Shown: positions 43,430-52,983 of the stretch, piece by piece
Numbering within the stretch: the stretch's first letter is position 1
Layout: each line of letters opens with the position of its first letter
Source of the DNA: RGIG8767 sp964386235
GTDB taxonomy: Bacteria > Bacillota > Clostridia > Lachnospirales > Lachnospiraceae
Direction: 5' to 3'
Length of the DNA: 63,097 nt
NCBI GenBank assembly: GCA_964386235.1
Contig: CAYLSH010000002.1
Location: 1 to 63,097, forward strand
The notes under the pieces: generated by a model
What the model saw: only the letters and a program-made list of their open reading frames with translations
Told to the model about the DNA's origin: nothing
Databases searched by the model: none
Position numbers and translations under genes: made by a program

Positions 43430-45271
43430 ATGGACAATGAAAAACTGGATGCCATTTTAAATCTTTCTCTGGAGACGGAAGAAAGTATAAGAGCCAAATC
43501 CGATATCCTAAATAATGGATATGATCGGGAAAACAGTATTTGGGAAGTGATTGTCAAATACAATGGGGACATTTCTTTTTTGGAACAGGAAGTAGAATCC
43601 TTAGAACTATTGTTAAACGGATATGCCATTATGCAGGCATCCCGTGTGCAGTTAGAACGTGTGTTGGATGTACCGCAGATTGAGTATGTGGAAATTCCTA
43701 AGAGCCTTGTGTTTGACGCATACAGGGAAAAACAGTTATCCTGCGTCCTGCCTCTTAGTGTGGGAGCGCAGGGATTGCGCGGAGAGGGGATTCTGATTGC
43801 GGTGATTGATTCGGGTATCCAATATCTTTTACCGGATTTTCAAAATGAAAACGGCAGCCGGATTCTGTATTTGTGGGACCAGTCCATAGAAACGGATGAG
43901 ACGGCCGGTTTTTTGCCACCGGAAGGTTTTCAAAAAGGCGTGGAATTTACAAAAGAACAGATCGATCAGGCGATATCGGCAGCAGCCGGTTCCCGGACAG
44001 GAGCAACTGTTTCGGGACAGGCGGCTGCTTTTTTGATAGTACCGTCCACGGACAGAAGCGGGCATGGAACCGCTGTTACCGGAATTGCTGCAGGGAGTGC
44101 GGCTTCGCCCCTTTATCAGGGGATGGCTCCGGAGAGTGAACTGCTGATCGTAAAACTGGGCGAAAATCATGGGATGGGACGTTCCAAGGCCGGAGATCAG
44201 AATTTTCCGCTGACAACGGATCTGATGCGTGCCATTACCTATGTGGTTTTAAAGGCGGAAGAGATTGGCAGACCCGTGGCAATCAATATCAGCATCGGAG
44301 ATACTTATGGTGCCCATGATGGCACCTCGCTGTTGGAACGTTTTGCAGATGCAGCTTGTGAAAAAGGCAGAAACGTGATTTGCATCGGAAGTGGCAACGA
44401 AGCGGTAAGTGCCGGGCACAGAAGGGTTCGCTTAGTAGAAATCACGGAAGGAAACCGCGGCATGGAAAGGGTGGAACTGGCCGTTGCAGACAACGAAAGG
44501 AGCGTGAATGTTCAGATCTGGAAAAACTATGTGGATGTGATAACCCTTTCCCTGACAGCACCCGGCGGGGAACGTTATGGAATCGATTTGTCGCGCTCCG
44601 GCAAACAGGAATGGCAGATTCAGAACACAAGGGTGTTAATCTATGTCAGTCCGCCCGTTCCCTATTCGGTAAACGAGGAAATCTTTTTGGATTTTATCCC
44701 CACACAGGAGTATATCGACGAGGGTATATGGACTTTCGAACCGTCGTGGGATCCTAATGGCGGTCAGGATGTCCATTTTTTCTTACCCAATGGAGCGGTG
44801 CGAAATACAGGCACCCGATTTTTACAGCCGGATCCGTATCTGAGCATGACGATTCCGGCATTTGCTTCACGGGCAGTTACGGTGGGCGCGTACGATGGAG
44901 TATTAAATGCGGCGGCGGATTTTTCGGGAAGGGATCGTTACTTCGATGGGACGGAGCGGGCTTTTTTTGCAACAAATGTGAAGCCTGATCTGGCTGCGCC
45001 CGGAGTGGATATCTTAGCACCTGCTACGGATGGCGGATACCGCTCTTTTACCGGCACTTCTTTTGCAACTCCCATTGTGACGGGGAGTGCGGCGCTTTTA
45101 TTGGAGTGGGGGATTGTGAGAGGGAATGATCCTTTCTTATACGGGGAAAAAATAAAGGCGTTTTTGCGCAGGGGTGCGGTTCCGTTTTTGGATGGGCGCC
45201 CGGTTCCGAATGCAGTAACCGGCTACGGAAAACTATGCCTGTCAGAAAGTATTCCGAAAATAACGGACTGA
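43430..45271 (+). CDS. Subtilisin-like S8 protease, CspA/B/C-like
   Basis: 613 residues. The triad is Asp127 (VIDSGIQ), His212 (DRSGHGTAV) and Ser544 (GTSFATP), all present. The N-terminal ~105 residues resemble the propeptide-like segment of clostridial Csp proteases, and a beta-rich insertion (about 330-480) splits the fold. No signal peptide. Csp relatives in Clostridia take part in spore germination by activating a cortex lytic enzyme, but many Lachnospiraceae homologues are unstudied. No germination gene is nearby. Confidence 0.88.
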   Translation: MDNEKLDAILNLSLETEESIRAKSDILNNGYDRENSIWEVIVKYNGDISFLEQEVESLELLLNGYAIMQASRVQLERVLDVPQIEYVEIPKSLVFDAYREKQLSCVLPLSVGAQGLRGEGILIAVIDSGIQYLLPDFQNENGSRILYLWDQSIETDETAGFLPPEGFQKGVEFTKEQIDQAISAAAGSRTGATVSGQAAAFLIVPSTDRSGHGTAVTGIAAGSAASPLYQGMAPESELLIVKLGENHGMGRSKAGDQNFPLTTDLMRAITYVVLKAEEIGRPVAINISIGDTYGAHDGTSLLERFADAACEKGRNVICIGSGNEAVSAGHRRVRLVEITEGNRGMERVELAVADNERSVNVQIWKNYVDVITLSLTAPGGERYGIDLSRSGKQEWQIQNTRVLIYVSPPVPYSVNEEIFLDFIPTQEYIDEGIWTFEPSWDPNGGQDVHFFLPNGAVRNTGTRFLQPDPYLSMTIPAFASRAVTVGAYDGVLNAAADFSGRDRYFDGTERAFFATNVKPDLAAPGVDILAPATDGGYRSFTGTSFATPIVTGSAALLLEWGIVRGNDPFLYGEKIKAFLRRGAVPFLDGRPVPNAVTGYGKLCLSESIPKITD

Positions 45272-45307
45272 TTTTGGCAATTTTTTGAAAAAACATCTAG
45301 AATATTA

Positions 45308-45326
45308 AGTACATTTGTACTATAAT
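45308..45326 (+). promoter_or_regulatory. Promoter -10 with palindrome ahead of the signalling block
   Basis: TATAAT (45321-45326) is overlapped by the perfect inverted repeat AGTACA-TT-TGTACT (45308-45321). No good -35 at 17 bases was found, which fits an activator-dependent or regulated promoter. Confidence 0.45.
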
Positions 45327-45354
45327 TGTCTCATATGGTATTTTGGGAGGGAAA

Positions 45355-46863
45355 ATGGTGGAACAGAACGGCTTGTTTCAGTTTTCAATAGATAATATCC
45401 TGGAAATATTGCTCATTTTTGAGGAAAATGCCACCATATTGTATGCCAACAAAACGGCGGAACGCATATTGGAATATCGTGATCATCTGCCGGGGCAGAG
45501 GATGGATACGATTTTCCCGGGTATTTTTGAATTACAGGATGGGAAGGTGACCTTTCAACTGACAGAAGACGGCGATACGGTCAGTGTAATGGCATATCGT
45601 GAGAACCGCACCTGTTTTCCGGCAGAAGTCAGACTGCTTTCCTATGAAGATCCCCTGAAAGCGTGGGAGGCCAACGAGGACAGCAGGCGTTTATACATAT
45701 TGACAGGATATGACAGTTCGACGAGACATCTTCTTGAAAAGCAGGTAAGCAATGCGGACAGAGAAGTGGAGGATGCTCAGAAAGTCAAGTCGGAATTTGT
45801 AGCCAATGTAACACACGAACTCAGGACACCGGTTAATGGGATCCTTGGCAATACACAGGAACTTCTCAGGGGAGAAACGGACCATGAGAAGCACAAGAGA
45901 CTGGAGATGATCGAGCGCGGCTGTCGGGATATGCATGCGCTGATCAATAACATTCTTGATTTTTCCAAACTGGAAGCGGGCAAATTTACATTGGAACTGC
46001 GCCGGTTTGATTTTCGCAATATGATTGATTATGTAAAAGGCAATCACAGCAGCCGGATTACGGAAAAGGGGCTTGATTTTTCCGTGACGGTATCGCCGGA
46101 TGTGCCGGAATGCGTGATTGGGGATGAACTGCGCATCGTACAGGTGTTAAATAATCTGATCTCCAATGCTTACAAGTTTACGACAGTTGGCGGGATTCAT
46201 GTGGAGGTCCTTAGTACATCACAGTCAAATAACCGGGTGGAATTGTTTTTCCTTGTGATGGATACCGGCATCGGGATTGCCAAAAAGGACCATGATAAAT
46301 TGTTCAGAAGTTTTTCCCAGGTGGATGCGAGCATATCCAGAAGATACGGCGGCACCGGACTGGGACTGAATATCTGCAAGCAACTGGTAGAGACGATGGG
46401 TGGCAGTATTCATGTGGACAGCGAAGAAGGAAAGGGCTCTACCTTTTCCTTTAACATATGGCTGGAACTTCCCAAAGAATGCGAGAATTGCACGAAGGAC
46501 TGTGAACCGCACGCAGACGTTACGGATTATGTGCCTACTGTTGCACCAAAAGAAAGCAGGGACATTATTCTGGAAAAATTAAGTGCATTGACAGCAGGAC
46601 AGATCAGTGACAAGGTCTGGAAATACGGCGAAGCAGAAAACAAAGCAGAGATAGAAAAGAAAATGTCAAAACTGATTCTCAGTGTGGAGATGGAAAACTG
46701 GGAAAAGGCGGAAATGTTTGCAGAAACAGTAAAGCAGTTAGTGGAGGAAGCTCCGAGAGAAGTGAAAAGTGCAGCACTTCGTATGAAGATGGCGGTACAA
46801 AAAGGGGATTATGACAAAGCTACAGCAGCATATGAAATATTACAGGAGATGATCGGTCAGTAG
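45355..46863 (+). CDS. Cytoplasmic sensor histidine kinase with PAS-like domain
   Basis: 502 residues; ATG 45355 or GTG 45358 (GGGAGG site). No membrane helix. Residues 10-130 look like a PAS domain (EILLIFEENATILYANKTAERILEYRDHLPGQRMDTIF), followed by HisKA with NVTHELRTPVNG (His154), HATPase with NLISNAYKFT, DTGIGIAKKDHDKLF and GGTGLGLNICKQLVE. A Cys-rich stretch (CENCTKDCEPH) follows, then a C-terminal helical region (about 430-500) similar to the tail of the kinase at 54415. First gene of the chemosensory block. Confidence 0.9.
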   Translation: MVEQNGLFQFSIDNILEILLIFEENATILYANKTAERILEYRDHLPGQRMDTIFPGIFELQDGKVTFQLTEDGDTVSVMAYRENRTCFPAEVRLLSYEDPLKAWEANEDSRRLYILTGYDSSTRHLLEKQVSNADREVEDAQKVKSEFVANVTHELRTPVNGILGNTQELLRGETDHEKHKRLEMIERGCRDMHALINNILDFSKLEAGKFTLELRRFDFRNMIDYVKGNHSSRITEKGLDFSVTVSPDVPECVIGDELRIVQVLNNLISNAYKFTTVGGIHVEVLSTSQSNNRVELFFLVMDTGIGIAKKDHDKLFRSFSQVDASISRRYGGTGLGLNICKQLVETMGGSIHVDSEEGKGSTFSFNIWLELPKECENCTKDCEPHADVTDYVPTVAPKESRDIILEKLSALTAGQISDKVWKYGEAENKAEIEKKMSKLILSVEMENWEKAEMFAETVKQLVEEAPREVKSAALRMKMAVQKGDYDKATAAYEILQEMIGQ

Positions 46864-46905
46864 TTTTGTTAAGGGGATAGAAGAAGGCCGGTCGTGGAGG
46901 TCTAC

Positions 46906-47976
46906 ATGGCAGAAGGCAAGGCAAGAGAGATTCCGCGTATATTGATTGTAGATGATGTGGAAGCCAATCGGTTTGTTTTACGGGACATCATATCGGACAT
47001 GGGATACCAGCCTGTTTTGACGGAGAATGGTTCCCAGGCTCTTAAGATGACGCAGCATATCAAACCACAGCTGATTATTTTAGATATTGCGATGCCGGAG
47101 ATGGATGGATATGAAGTCTGCCAGAAATTAAAGGCAGATCCCCAGATGCGGGAAATACCCATTATTTTTATTTCGGCATTTGATGAACCGTCCGATATTG
47201 TAAAAGGATTTGCACTCGGCGGAGAAGATTACATTACCAAACCTTTTATTCCCGAAGTGGTCAAAGCCCGAGTGGGGATGCATTTAAAATTAAACGAAGC
47301 CAATCAGGAAATGGCGGAATTAAACCGCCAGCTCCAGTCAGCTGTCAGTGAACAGTTGCGTCAGATGGAGATGGAAAGAAGAAGCGTACTGTATGCCCTG
47401 ATTCGTGTGGCGAGGGAAAATGCCAGTTATGATGAGGCACATATGGAACGCCTTAGTTACAACTGCCGGAAACTGACGGAGGCGATGCAGTTGTCCACGG
47501 TATTCGGGCATCTGATATCGGACAGTTATATCGATACGATCGAGTTGGCGGCACCGTTGTGTGATCTGGGTAATATGGCGATTTCGACGGATATTTTACA
47601 AAAGCAGGAAAGCCTTACCAAGGAAGAACTGGCGGTTATGCGTACGCACACCGTGATCGGAGCAAGGATTTTAAGGGATGTTGGGGCTGCCGGCAATGAT
47701 AACGGATTTATCCGTATGGCAGTGGAAATTGCCAATTACCATCATGAAAGCTGGGATGGAAGCGGATACCCGGAGGGGAAGAAGGGGGAAGCGATTCCTC
47801 TTTCGGCACAGATTGTATCGGTGGTGAGTGCCTATTGTGCCCTGACGGAAAAACGAACATACAGAGGGGCTTTTGACCAGAAAGAAGCCCTGGCGATCAT
47901 GGAAGAAGATGGGGATAAGAAATTCAATCCCGAGATTTTCTGGATATTAAAAAAGATCGTTCGGCAGTTACATTAG
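46906..47976 (+). CDS. Response regulator with degraded HD-GYP domain
   Basis: 356 residues; ATG 46906 with GGAGG. REC domain: ILIVDDVEANRFVL, LIILDIAMPEMDGYEV, YITKPF. After a coiled-coil linker, an HD-GYP-like domain keeps RTHTVIGARIL and HHESWDGSGYP. Two metal-ligand sites are altered: CDLGNM replaces the usual HDIGK, and VSAYCALTEKR replaces the VDxYDALT type. The protein is therefore probably not a working c-di-GMP phosphodiesterase but a signalling or scaffold output. It sits between the histidine kinase and CheR. Confidence 0.88.
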   Translation: MAEGKAREIPRILIVDDVEANRFVLRDIISDMGYQPVLTENGSQALKMTQHIKPQLIILDIAMPEMDGYEVCQKLKADPQMREIPIIFISAFDEPSDIVKGFALGGEDYITKPFIPEVVKARVGMHLKLNEANQEMAELNRQLQSAVSEQLRQMEMERRSVLYALIRVARENASYDEAHMERLSYNCRKLTEAMQLSTVFGHLISDSYIDTIELAAPLCDLGNMAISTDILQKQESLTKEELAVMRTHTVIGARILRDVGAAGNDNGFIRMAVEIANYHHESWDGSGYPEGKKGEAIPLSAQIVSVVSAYCALTEKRTYRGAFDQKEALAIMEEDGDKKFNPEIFWILKKIVRQLH

Positions 47977-47997
47977 TATAAAGAAGGCATTCATAGT

Positions 47998-48801
47998 ATG
48001 ACGCAGGAAGAGTTTATGAGGATATGCCGCTTTGTCAAGGATCGTTACGGGATCGATATGATCCGGAAAAAAGAGATCGTGCAGGGACGGCTGGATAATT
48101 ACATACATGCCAATGGTTTTTTAAATTACATGGATTACATGAATGCGGTTGAGTCGGATGCGACGGGCAGGTGGGAAAGAGAACTGGTCAATATTCTGAC
48201 CACCAACCACACTTTTTTCATGAGGGAGTTTGAACATTTTGACTATCTGCGTCAGGTGGTTTTGCCCTATTTGAAACAAAAAGAAGCAGGGAGAAGGGAT
48301 CTCTGCATCTGGTGCGGGGCAGCTTCTACAGGACAGGAGCCGTATATGCTTGCCATGCTCTTAAAGGACTATTTCGGACTGGAGCATGAGATGTGGGATA
48401 CCAAGGTTCTTGCGACGGATATTTCCACAGAAGTGCTTGGACAGGCACAAAAAGGAATCTATGAGAAGGAACAGATAGAAGCGCTGCCGGATTCCTGGAA
48501 GAGACGCTTTTTGAAAAGTGTAAATGGCGGTGCACAATATGAGATCAATAAGGAAATCAAGGATGAGGTATTGTTCCGCCAGTTCAATCTGATGGATCCG
48601 TTTCCTTTTAAGAGAAAAATGCACATCGTGTTTTTAAGGAATGTGATGATTTATTTTGATAAGGAAACCAAACAGGAACTGATTGGAAAGGTGTATGATG
48701 CGATGGAGCCGGGCGGATATTTGTTTATCGGCAGAACGGAAACGATTGATCGCAGCGAGGTGCCTTTTAGGCTGATACAGCCATCCATATTCCGGAAATA
48801 G
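47998..48801 (+). CDS. cheR: CheR chemotaxis methyltransferase
   Basis: 267 residues. The N-terminal helical domain (MTQEEFMRICRFVKDRYGIDM) is followed by the SAM-binding fold with LTTNHTFFMREFEHFDYL, IWCGAASTGQEPYMLAMLL and IVFLRNVMIYFD. It methylates glutamates of the receptor, whose gene is at 52984. The family motif TxFFRE is present as THTFFMRE. Starts 21 bases after the HD-type regulator. Confidence 0.95.
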   Translation: MTQEEFMRICRFVKDRYGIDMIRKKEIVQGRLDNYIHANGFLNYMDYMNAVESDATGRWERELVNILTTNHTFFMREFEHFDYLRQVVLPYLKQKEAGRRDLCIWCGAASTGQEPYMLAMLLKDYFGLEHEMWDTKVLATDISTEVLGQAQKGIYEKEQIEALPDSWKRRFLKSVNGGAQYEINKEIKDEVLFRQFNLMDPFPFKRKMHIVFLRNVMIYFDKETKQELIGKVYDAMEPGGYLFIGRTETIDRSEVPFRLIQPSIFRK

Positions 48802-48814
48802 AGAGGAGCAGATT

Positions 48815-49843
48815 ATGCGTAAGATACGAGTGCTTGTGGTGGAAGATTCTCTCATGTTTCGAGATCTTTTGGTAAAAAATCTGAATGCCGATCCGGGCAT
48901 TGAGGTAGTGGCAACGGCAAACGATCCCTTTGAAGCCAGGGATGCGATTATAGAATACAAACCGGATGTTATGACACTGGACATTGAACTTCCCAGGATG
49001 AACGGGATTGAGTTTTTGAAAAAACTGATGCCGCAGTATCCGATTCCGGTTGTTATGATCAGTTCCTTAAGCGACAAGGTATTTGATGCCATGAGTGCGG
49101 GAGCGGTTGACTTTGTGGCAAAGCCCATGAATGCCACAAAACAGCAGTTGGAGACTTTTATGCGCCATGACCTGGCGGTCAAGGTAAAGATTGCATCCAT
49201 TGCCAAACTGGGCAGTTTTAAGAAAGCACCGCTTGAGATGCCGGGACAGGCACTGGGGCAGAACGTAGGAGATAAGATTATCGCCATCGGAGCATCCACC
49301 GGCGGAACGGAAGCCATTGAGAATGTGATCCGCGAATTTAAAAGTGACATTCCGGGTGTGGTGGTGGTGCAGCATATGCCACCGGGATTTACCCAGATGT
49401 ATGCAAAACGTTTGAACGAACAGTGCAATGTCATGGTGAAGGAGGCCAAAACAGGCGATATTGTTACCCGCGGACAGGTCCTGATTGCACCTGGCGGAGA
49501 GGCTCATATGCAGGTGGTAAAGATCAATGGCAATTATCAGGTGGTAATCAGAAAAGCACCACGGGTAAATGGGCATTGCCCCTCCGTGGATGTATTGTTT
49601 CAGTCCGTTGCCAAGGCGGCGGGTAAAAATGCGGTCGGTATTATACTGACCGGGATGGGCGCGGATGGCGCTAAAGGACTTCTTGCCATGCGGGATGCGG
49701 GTGCAAGAACCATAGGACAGGATGAATCTACCTGTGTGGTATATGGTATGCCGAAAGTAGCATATGACATACGGGCAGTGGAATATCAAGAAAAATTGCC
49801 GGATATTGCGAAGAGAACATATATGATTCTTGGCAAAATGTAA
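48815..49843 (+). CDS. cheB: CheB chemotaxis methylesterase
   Basis: 342 residues, AGAGGAG before ATG 48815. REC domain with TLDIELPRMNG (Asp56), then the methylesterase with GASTGG (Ser), VVVQHMPPGFTQ (His) and GMGADGAKGL (Asp). It removes receptor methyl groups and may deamidate glutamines. With CheR it gives adaptation. Confidence 0.96.
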   Translation: MRKIRVLVVEDSLMFRDLLVKNLNADPGIEVVATANDPFEARDAIIEYKPDVMTLDIELPRMNGIEFLKKLMPQYPIPVVMISSLSDKVFDAMSAGAVDFVAKPMNATKQQLETFMRHDLAVKVKIASIAKLGSFKKAPLEMPGQALGQNVGDKIIAIGASTGGTEAIENVIREFKSDIPGVVVVQHMPPGFTQMYAKRLNEQCNVMVKEAKTGDIVTRGQVLIAPGGEAHMQVVKINGNYQVVIRKAPRVNGHCPSVDVLFQSVAKAAGKNAVGIILTGMGADGAKGLLAMRDAGARTIGQDESTCVVYGMPKVAYDIRAVEYQEKLPDIAKRTYMILGKM

Positions 49844-49864
49844 AGGCAGAAAGGGGACAGGTAT

Positions 49865-50257
49865 ATGAAGATATTATTAGCGGAGGATGATTTTGTTACC
49901 AGAAAGTTTATGACAGGTTTTCTATCCAAGTACGGTGAATGTGATGTGACGGTGGATGGCATGGAAGCAGTGGATGCTTTTATGATGGCACTTGAGGACG
50001 GCGAACCCTATGATCTTGTCTGTCTTGACATCATGATGCCGGTTATGGACGGCTATCAGGCACTTATGGGTATCCGTAACCTGGAAAGAGAACGGAATGT
50101 TCCAAAAGAAGAAGAAGTAAAAGTCATTATGACAACGGCATTGAATGATGAAAAAAATGTAAAGATGGCGTTTGATCTGGGATGCACGGTTTATTCCGGC
50201 AAACCGATTGACCAGGACAGATTTGAACAGGCATTGGAAAAATTTGGACTGATATAG
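49865..50257 (+). CDS. CheY-like single-domain response regulator
   Basis: 130 residues, REC only: ILLAEDDFVTRKFMTGFLSKYG, LVCLDIMMPVMDGYQ (Asp acceptor), TTALNDEKNVKMAFDLG, YSGKPIDQDRFEQALEKF. It likely carries the CheA phosphate to the output. A REC-only protein cannot be told apart from a flagellar CheY by sequence, but no flagellar gene is in the window. Starts 21 bases after cheB. Confidence 0.93.
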   Translation: MKILLAEDDFVTRKFMTGFLSKYGECDVTVDGMEAVDAFMMALEDGEPYDLVCLDIMMPVMDGYQALMGIRNLERERNVPKEEEVKVIMTTALNDEKNVKMAFDLGCTVYSGKPIDQDRFEQALEKFGLI

Positions 50258-50276
50258 AAAAAGAAAGGAGTTTCCC

Positions 50277-52442
50277 ATGGCAGAAGATTTCAACACACAG
50301 GGCATGTTAGAAGTATACCTGTATGAAAATGGGCAGCTGCTGGAACGGCTTCAGGAGATCGTACTGGAATATAAGGACGAAGATGCTTTTGATGAAGAAA
50401 GTATCAATGAGATCTTTCGTGCGATGCACACCATAAAAGGATCTTCCGGCGTTATGATGTACGACGAAGTGACCCGGATAGCACACAAACTGGAAGATGT
50501 GTTTTATTATCTCAGGGAATCCAAACCGGAGAATGTTCCGCATATGGAACTGGTGGAACACGTGCTTTCGGTAGTGGACTTTATCAGCAGCGAGATGATA
50601 AAGATTGAAAACGGACAACCGGCGGATGGCAGTGCCGAAGATTATGTAAAAGACCTCGACGCCTTTTTAAACAGGATTAAGAGCGGGAAGGGAGAAGAAA
50701 AAAAAGAGATTAAGGAAAATGTACATGTGGAGCAGACACAGTTCTACATTGCACCCGTTTCTTCCGGTGCGAGTCGTTTTTACAAGATCTATATCACCTT
50801 TCAGAAGGATCTTCCCCTTGCCAATGTGCATGCCTATAAGGCGGTGTATGCATTAAAAGAACTGGCAGAAGATCTGCTTCATTATCCGGAGGATATTATT
50901 TCCAACGAAGATGCGGCGGATGAGATCTTAGAGAACGGATTTAAGATCCTTTTGCAGGCACAATGTACGATGGATGATATCCGTGGCATTATAAAAGAAG
51001 GGTATGATATCCAAAAAGTAGAGATTTACGAATGCACGGCAAAAGACTTTCAGCAGGGATTTGACAGTGTGGGCTCTGAGATCCGTATTGATACGGAAAA
51101 CGGTGCGGAGGAGGCAAAGCCGCAGGAAGAAGGCGTGCCGCTTTATATAGCACCGGCTGATACACAACCGAAAGAGGCAGAGAAAAAGCCGATGGCACCC
51201 GGTGATTTTGTCATCGAATCCAAAGGACCGGGCACGGGTAAAAAACTGGCAAAGGATAAGCAGAAAAAACACGATAAGACAGCTTACATGAGTGTGGACA
51301 TCCGCAAGATGGACATGCTGATGGATCTGATCGGGGAACTGGTTATTTCCGAATCCGTTGTGCTGCAGAATCCGGATCTACAGGTTCCGGGACTGAAACT
51401 GGACAACTTTAATAAAGCAGCCAGGCAGATGAAGAAGATCTCTTCCGATCTGCAAAATACCATAATGAGCATGAGAATGGTGCCGTTAACCAATACCTTC
51501 CAGAAGATGAACAGGATTGTATTTGATGTTTCCCGAAAACTCGGAAAAGAGATTGAGTTTGAAATGATCGGAGACCAGACGGAAGTGGATAAGAATGTCA
51601 GCGAACATATTTCCGACCCGTTGATGCATCTGGTCCGCAATTCCGTTGACCATGGCATTGAGATGCCGCAGGAAAGGGAAGCAGCCGGCAAGACCGAAAA
51701 AGGAAAGGTTACGTTATCGGCTAAGAACGAATCCGGTAAGATCTGGATAACGGTACAGGATAATGGAAAGGGACTTGACCGGAACAAGATTCTGGCAAAG
51801 GCACGTAAACAGGAATTGCTCGATCCGTACAAACTGGATAAGGACTATACGGACAAAGAAGTATTCCAGTTTATTACACTCCCCGGATTTTCCACCAAAG
51901 AAACCGTAACGGAGTATTCCGGAAGGGGCGTTGGTATGGACGTGGTGGTATCCAATCTTCAGGCGATCGGTGGCAGTCTTGAGATCGAAAGTGTTTTGGG
52001 ACAGGGAAGTCAGATGATTATGAAGATCCCGTTAACACTTGCCATTGTGGATGGAGTGGTTATGAAAGTGGGCAAATCCTCTTTCGTGGTAGAAACCAAT
52101 ATCGTCAAAGAATTTATGCAGGCTAAGCAGGAAATGCTGGTGATGAAGCCGGACGGACAGGAACTGGTTATGATCCGCGGCGAATGTTATCCGGTACTGA
52201 GAGTGGGGGAATGGTATCAGTTAAGTGATTACAAATCAGATATCGAAAATGGTATGTTTGTGCTGGTACAGGTAGAAGGACAGATGGTATGTCTGTTTGT
52301 GGACAGTCTTGTCGGAAAACAGGAGATTGTAGTAAAACCAATACCCGACTACATCAAGAAAGTAAAAGGTTTATCGGGATGTACACAGTTAGGAGACGGA
52401 AGTATTGCCCTGATCTTAGATGTGGCAGCGTTAACAAAATAA
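50277..52442 (+). CDS. cheA: CheA histidine kinase
   Basis: 721 residues. P1 with MHTIKGSSG (His51), a P2-like linker domain, P3 dimerisation (IRKMDMLMDLIGELVI near 345), P4 ATPase with HLVRNSVDHGIE, QDNGKGLDRNKI and GRGVGMDVV, and the C-terminal CheW-like P5. It autophosphorylates on His51 in receptor arrays and passes phosphate to CheY-like and CheB proteins. AAAGGAG precedes ATG 50277. Confidence 0.97.
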   Translation: MAEDFNTQGMLEVYLYENGQLLERLQEIVLEYKDEDAFDEESINEIFRAMHTIKGSSGVMMYDEVTRIAHKLEDVFYYLRESKPENVPHMELVEHVLSVVDFISSEMIKIENGQPADGSAEDYVKDLDAFLNRIKSGKGEEKKEIKENVHVEQTQFYIAPVSSGASRFYKIYITFQKDLPLANVHAYKAVYALKELAEDLLHYPEDIISNEDAADEILENGFKILLQAQCTMDDIRGIIKEGYDIQKVEIYECTAKDFQQGFDSVGSEIRIDTENGAEEAKPQEEGVPLYIAPADTQPKEAEKKPMAPGDFVIESKGPGTGKKLAKDKQKKHDKTAYMSVDIRKMDMLMDLIGELVISESVVLQNPDLQVPGLKLDNFNKAARQMKKISSDLQNTIMSMRMVPLTNTFQKMNRIVFDVSRKLGKEIEFEMIGDQTEVDKNVSEHISDPLMHLVRNSVDHGIEMPQEREAAGKTEKGKVTLSAKNESGKIWITVQDNGKGLDRNKILAKARKQELLDPYKLDKDYTDKEVFQFITLPGFSTKETVTEYSGRGVGMDVVVSNLQAIGGSLEIESVLGQGSQMIMKIPLTLAIVDGVVMKVGKSSFVVETNIVKEFMQAKQEMLVMKPDGQELVMIRGECYPVLRVGEWYQLSDYKSDIENGMFVLVQVEGQMVCLFVDSLVGKQEIVVKPIPDYIKKVKGLSGCTQLGDGSIALILDVAALTK

Positions 52443-52463
52443 AGAGAAAGGACATGGGTACAT

Positions 52464-52979
52464 ATGGACGGAAATGAAAAGCAACGGGATAAGTATGTAA
52501 CGTTCAAATCAGGGAATGAATACTTTGGTCTGAAGATCGAATATGTAAATGAGATCATTGTATATCAGGAGATTACAGAGATTCCGGAAAGCGATGATTA
52601 CATCAAAGGGCTGATCAACCTTCGCGGTAAGATCATTCCGGTAATAGATGTAAGAGTGCGATTCAAACAGGAACAACTTGAATACACGGACAGAACCTGT
52701 ATCATTATCGTGAATGTCAATGATATTGTCGTGGGTCTGATCGTGGAAAAAATTGCAGAGGTAGTGGAGATCAAAGAAGAGGATATCCTTCCACCGCCTT
52801 CCATCGTTATCGGTGGGGATGAAAAAGTGCAGAACAAATATGTTTATGCAATCGGCAAAGTCGGGGACAGTGTAAAATTACTGGTGGATCCTGACAGAAT
52901 TTTAAAAGACGAAGATCTTTCCCTTATGGAACAGGCAGTCGATGAGCATACGGAAAACAGCGCGGAAGAAGGAGAATAA
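52464..52979 (+). CDS. cheW: CheW coupling protein
   Basis: 171 residues. YVTFKSGNEYFGLKIEYVNEII and SDDYIKGLINLRGKIIPVIDVRVRF are the typical CheW SH3-like fold. It links CheA to the receptor. A short acidic tail follows the fold. The start is 21 bases after cheA. Confidence 0.96.
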   Translation: MDGNEKQRDKYVTFKSGNEYFGLKIEYVNEIIVYQEITEIPESDDYIKGLINLRGKIIPVIDVRVRFKQEQLEYTDRTCIIIVNVNDIVVGLIVEKIAEVVEIKEEDILPPPSIVIGGDEKVQNKYVYAIGKVGDSVKLLVDPDRILKDEDLSLMEQAVDEHTENSAEEGE

Positions 52980-52983
52980 GATT

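Noticed and set aside
46906..47976. Active c-di-GMP phosphodiesterase
   Set aside because: Two HD-GYP metal-ligand sites are changed, so activity should not be assumed from the family name.
49067..49789. 240-codon minus-strand frame opposite cheB
   Set aside because: Complete overlap with cheB whose catalytic residues are all in place; shadow of codon bias.
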